DNA of 55,437 nt, from the NCBI GenBank assembly GCA_937929805.1, contig CALFUT010000013.1:1-55437 (forward strand), in the 5' to 3' direction. This document shows, one piece after another, positions 53,152 to 55,437 of the stretch; positions within the stretch are counted from its first letter, which is position 1; each line of letters starts with the position of its first letter. The translations under genes and the position numbers were made by a program. The DNA is from an uncultured Pirellulaceae bacterium. GTDB lineage: Bacteria > Planctomycetota > Planctomycetia > Pirellulales > Pirellulaceae. The notes under the pieces are model-generated. The model was not told the DNA's origin, made no database searches, and worked only from the letters and a program-made list of their open reading frames with translations.

Positions 53152-54077
53152 TTGGACGACTCCCGAAACCGCACTTGCATCGCAGCCGATGCTCGTTTTC
53201 GACCGCCAAACAGGATGCCACGCTTAGGCGCGAACAAGATCGATCCCAGCACAACCGTCGCTCCGGCCAAGACGATGACCGGCCCGGTGGGAATGCCAGA
53301 AACCACCGCGCTGACGACCGTTCCAATCGCCGCGCAACTTGCTCCAATCACTGCCGCCAAAACCACCATCGATTCAAGCGACTCGGTCCATTGCCGCGCC
53401 GCGGCGGCGGGAGCGACCAACATGGCGATGATCAGCACCACGCCAATACACTGAATTCCGATCACGATCCCGTTGACAAAAATTCCAATCATCAGCCAAT
53501 CAAGCCAACGCGTCCGGTAGCCCAAGCTCTGCGCCAGCAAGGGATCGAACGTGAACACTTTTAACTCTTTCCACAACAACAGCATCACTGCGATCGAGCC
53601 AACACCCACGATCGCGATCATGACCAGATCCGCCCAAGTCATCGATGCCGCCATGCCAAACAGGTAGCTATCGAGTCCTCGCCGACCCGGAATCGGCGGG
53701 TTCGCTTTCTGCACCCAGCGCAGCAACATGATTCCTGTGCCGAAAAAGATCGCCAGCATGACGCCCAAGCCGCTGTCAGCCCGGACGCTGGTACAAGAAA
53801 CAATCCACTGGGATAAACCAAGCGCTAAAACGCCCGCAACCATGGCTCCCGGGATCAAGACGAACAGGGACTTACTGCCTTCGCCTGTTAGCCAATAGCT
53901 GATTAGAAAGAACAGCACGATTCCCAACAGCGAAGAGTGCGCCACCACATCGCCAACAAGACTTTGACGCCGCAAGTACGCAAAGCATCCGATCGAACCG
54001 CTAACGGCTCCAACTCCCATCGTGCCGAGCAACACCGTGCGAAAGGTGTGGTCTCCCAGAAGTTCCCACAAGATCAT
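53148..54077 (-). CDS. Metal ABC transporter permease (TroC/MntC-like)
   Basis: A 309-residue ABC-3 permease. Motifs AYLRRQSLVGDVVAHSSLLG, SGLGVMLAIFFGTGIMLL, LFGMAASMTWADLVMIAIVG, and CIGVVLIIAMLVAPAAAARQ match the family core. Its ATG overlaps the stop of the ATPase gene (ATGA, 54074-54077), and its own stop overlaps the next permease. It carries Mn2+, Zn2+ or Fe2+ through the inner membrane; the Mn-type binding protein in the same operon favours manganese. Confidence 0.9.
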   Translation of the reverse strand: MILWELLGDHTFRTVLLGTMGVGAVSGSIGCFAYLRRQSLVGDVVAHSSLLGIVLFFLISYWLTGEGSKSLFVLIPGAMVAGVLALGLSQWIVSCTSVRADSGLGVMLAIFFGTGIMLLRWVQKANPPIPGRRGLDSYLFGMAASMTWADLVMIAIVGVGSIAVMLLLWKELKVFTFDPLLAQSLGYRTRWLDWLMIGIFVNGIVIGIQCIGVVLIIAMLVAPAAAARQWTESLESMVVLAAVIGASCAAIGTVVSAVVSGIPTGPVIVLAGATVVLGSILFAPKRGILFGGRKRASAAMQVRFRESSK

Positions 54078-54823
54078 GCGTCACCTTTGACGATCGGTGA
54101 ACAAATTCGAGATCGACCGCTGTACGTTTCCTCGATCAGCTGTTCCGAGAACGAGGACTCAACATCGCCGCTGGCGACAAGGGTCTGATTGATCAATGAC
54201 ACTTGATCCAGATACTCTCCAACGGTCTTTAAATCGTGCTGCACGACGACGATTGTCTTCCCTTCATCGCGAAGTTCATGCAGCAGTTGAACGATCAGTT
54301 TCTCGGTCGGTACATCGACACCCGCGAATGGTTCATCCAGAAAGTAAATCGGAGCATCTTGAACAAACGCTCGTGCGAGAAAAGCTCGTTGCTGCTGACC
54401 ACCCGAGAGTTCGTTAATCTGCCGTTCGGCATAGGCGTCCATCCCCAGCCGCTTCAACGCCGCCATCGCATCGGCTCGTTCTCTTTCACCCGGACGCCGA
54501 AACCATCCCAGCCGCCCGTAGGTTCCCATCACCACTAGATCCAAAACGGTCGTCGGAAAATCCCAGTCGATGCTGCTTCGCTGTGGAACGTAGCCGATTG
54601 CTTTTCGGTTGGCGGCGAAGGGCTGACCCAGCACCTTGATCTGTCCAGCAAGTTTGGGAGTCAGATCTAGAATTGATTTGAGCAGCGTGCTTTTCCCGGC
54701 ACCGTTGGGGCCAACCAATCCCATGACGACCCGCTGAGGAACCGTTAAATCGATGTCCCACAGCACGGGCTCGGCGTCGTAGGTGACGGTGAGTTTTTCG
54801 ACTTGGATCGCAGGGACAGTCAC
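54074..54823 (-). CDS. Metal ABC transporter ATPase (TroB/MntB-like)
   Basis: A 249-residue ATPase: Walker A GLVGPNGAGKSTLLKSI, KAIGYVPQRSSIDWDFPTTV (a Q-loop motif typical of Mn/Zn importers), signature INELSGGQQQRAFLARAFVQ, Walker B IYFLDEPFAGVDV and H-loop VVQHDLKTV. Drives uptake through the two downstream permeases. It lies 108 bases after the binding-protein gene on the same strand. No regulator gene (MntR/TroR type) lies within the window. Confidence 0.94.
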   Translation of the reverse strand: MTVPAIQVEKLTVTYDAEPVLWDIDLTVPQRVVMGLVGPNGAGKSTLLKSILDLTPKLAGQIKVLGQPFAANRKAIGYVPQRSSIDWDFPTTVLDLVVMGTYGRLGWFRRPGERERADAMAALKRLGMDAYAERQINELSGGQQQRAFLARAFVQDAPIYFLDEPFAGVDVPTEKLIVQLLHELRDEGKTIVVVQHDLKTVGEYLDQVSLINQTLVASGDVESSFSEQLIEETYSGRSRICSPIVKGDA

Positions 54824-54931
54824 GTTGTTGATTATCTAGTTCGTTTCTGAAGGTTGGTTAGTTTTGAAAAAGAGAGTTACCAATAGTTCGCGCACTGTTA
54901 TTAGGGTTTCAATCGTTGCCTATCTCGTTGC

Positions 54932-55437
54932 CTATCTAAGAGACTCAAAAATAATCTCGACGTTCGACTTGAAGGCTCCCAAAAACGTATTCTGCGGTGC
55001 TTTTTCACCAATGTCATCCGAGTACAACGGTTGATCTACCAAATTCACTTTCCAATCTCGCGCGGCACAGGCTTCCTGAAGGGCCTGAGTCACTTTCGGA
55101 TTGGTGATGGACTCCATGAAGATTGCCGGGATCTTTTTGTCGCAGATTTTTTCCGCAACTTCACGCATGGTGATGATGTCAGCTTCCGGATCGTTACCGA
55201 TTCCCAACACTGCCAAAGTTTCCATGCCGTACTCTTGCGCGAAATAGTTGAACGCGTCGTGAGCGCTGACCAATGTTCGATTCTCTTTAGGGATCGAGGC
55301 CAACTTTTCTTTGGCCCAGCGATGAGCGTCCATGATCTCTACCATGTAAGCATCACAATTTTTGGCATACAAATCCGCGTGATCTGGATCGGCTTCGCTC
55401 AGTTTCTTCGCCAAGCCCTTGACGCACTCAGACCAGC
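54932..55437 (-). CDS. Metal-binding lipoprotein/periplasmic protein (TroA/MntA-like), partial
   Basis: The C-terminal 168 residues of a cluster A-I solute-binding protein; the N-terminus lies beyond the right edge. Visible metal ligands: His in LVSAHDAFNYFAQEYG, Glu in IPAIFMESITNPK and Asp in QPLYSDDIGE. A glutamate at the third site and aspartate at the fourth fit the Mn-type (TroA/MntC/PsaA) rather than the His-rich Zn type. The frame is open to position 55437, starting WSECVKGLAKKLSEAD. First gene of the importer operon read towards the left. Confidence 0.88.
   Translation of the reverse strand, partial: WSECVKGLAKKLSEADPDHADLYAKNCDAYMVEIMDAHRWAKEKLASIPKENRTLVSAHDAFNYFAQEYGMETLAVLGIGNDPEADIITMREVAEKICDKKIPAIFMESITNPKVTQALQEACAARDWKVNLVDQPLYSDDIGEKAPQNTFLGAFKSNVEIIFESLR

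Noticed and set aside
1-55437. tRNA genes, rRNA and CRISPR arrays
   Set aside because: No tRNA-type T-loop context, rRNA segment or regularly spaced direct repeats were seen; the only dense tandem repeats are the heptamers at 50298-50388, which have no spacers.

Overview
The window looks like the chromosome of a planctomycete, most likely a marine Pirellulaceae-type (Rhodopirellula-like) bacterium. This is an inference from the DUF1559 pseudopilin-like gene (GFTLVELLVVIAIIG leader plus a C-terminal HVDG motif), an SHD1-type secreted protein, YwqK/MORN-repeat secreted proteins, many small lipoproteins without homologues I recognise, weak Shine-Dalgarno sequences and moderate GC. No rRNA, tRNA, CRISPR array, transposase or phage gene was recognised.

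Layout. Bases 1-2830 form an accessory island: toxin-antitoxin modules (end of a HicB antitoxin, a HigBA-type pair, a ParDE pair, a second ParDE-like pair and a decayed ParE tail) separated by four related repeats. Each repeat has the architecture of an integron attC site: R''-box, spacer, GGTTTTTACG, variable stem region, CGTAAAAACC, spacer, GTT-type R'-box. I read this as the right end of an integron cassette array whose integrase, if any, lies outside the window. From about 2830 the ordinary chromosome begins: a damaged small lipoprotein gene, a secreted MORN-repeat protein and a YhhQ-type transporter. Then come the glycine cleavage genes gcvT-gcvH-gcvP with a lipoate/octanoate transferase, an FHA protein, a TPR lipoprotein, and serC-serA (serine synthesis), followed by an M48 protease and an APC permease. 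Next are a BON protein, alaS, a HIT protein, recA, a frameshifted SHD1 protein, thpR, a PfkB kinase, a fatty-acid desaturase, a two-component system, a DUF1559 protein, glnS and gltX. After these lie a membrane protein with a histone-H1-like tail, a PAS-GGDEF protein, a Mn-type superoxide dismutase, several unknown lipoproteins, two ABC-2 export pairs and a manganese/zinc ABC importer cut by the right edge.

How genes work together. GcvT/H/P carry out glycine decarboxylation (the L protein is not here) and the adjacent lipoyl-transfer enzyme probably modifies GcvH; SerC and SerA supply serine, which feeds glycine. GlnRS and GluRS lie side by side, so direct glutaminylation of tRNA-Gln is expected. 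The Mn-type SOD and the Mn-type importer fit a manganese-based oxidative defence, although they are about 10 kb apart.

Most notable: the attC-like cassette array with its decay products, a HigBA operator made of two back-to-back ATGTC-N6-GACAT sites over a probable leaderless promoter, a 13-unit heptanucleotide repeat just upstream of an ABC ATPase start codon, and two genes (near 3231 and 27640) whose intact ancestral proteins can be rebuilt across a single-base frameshift.
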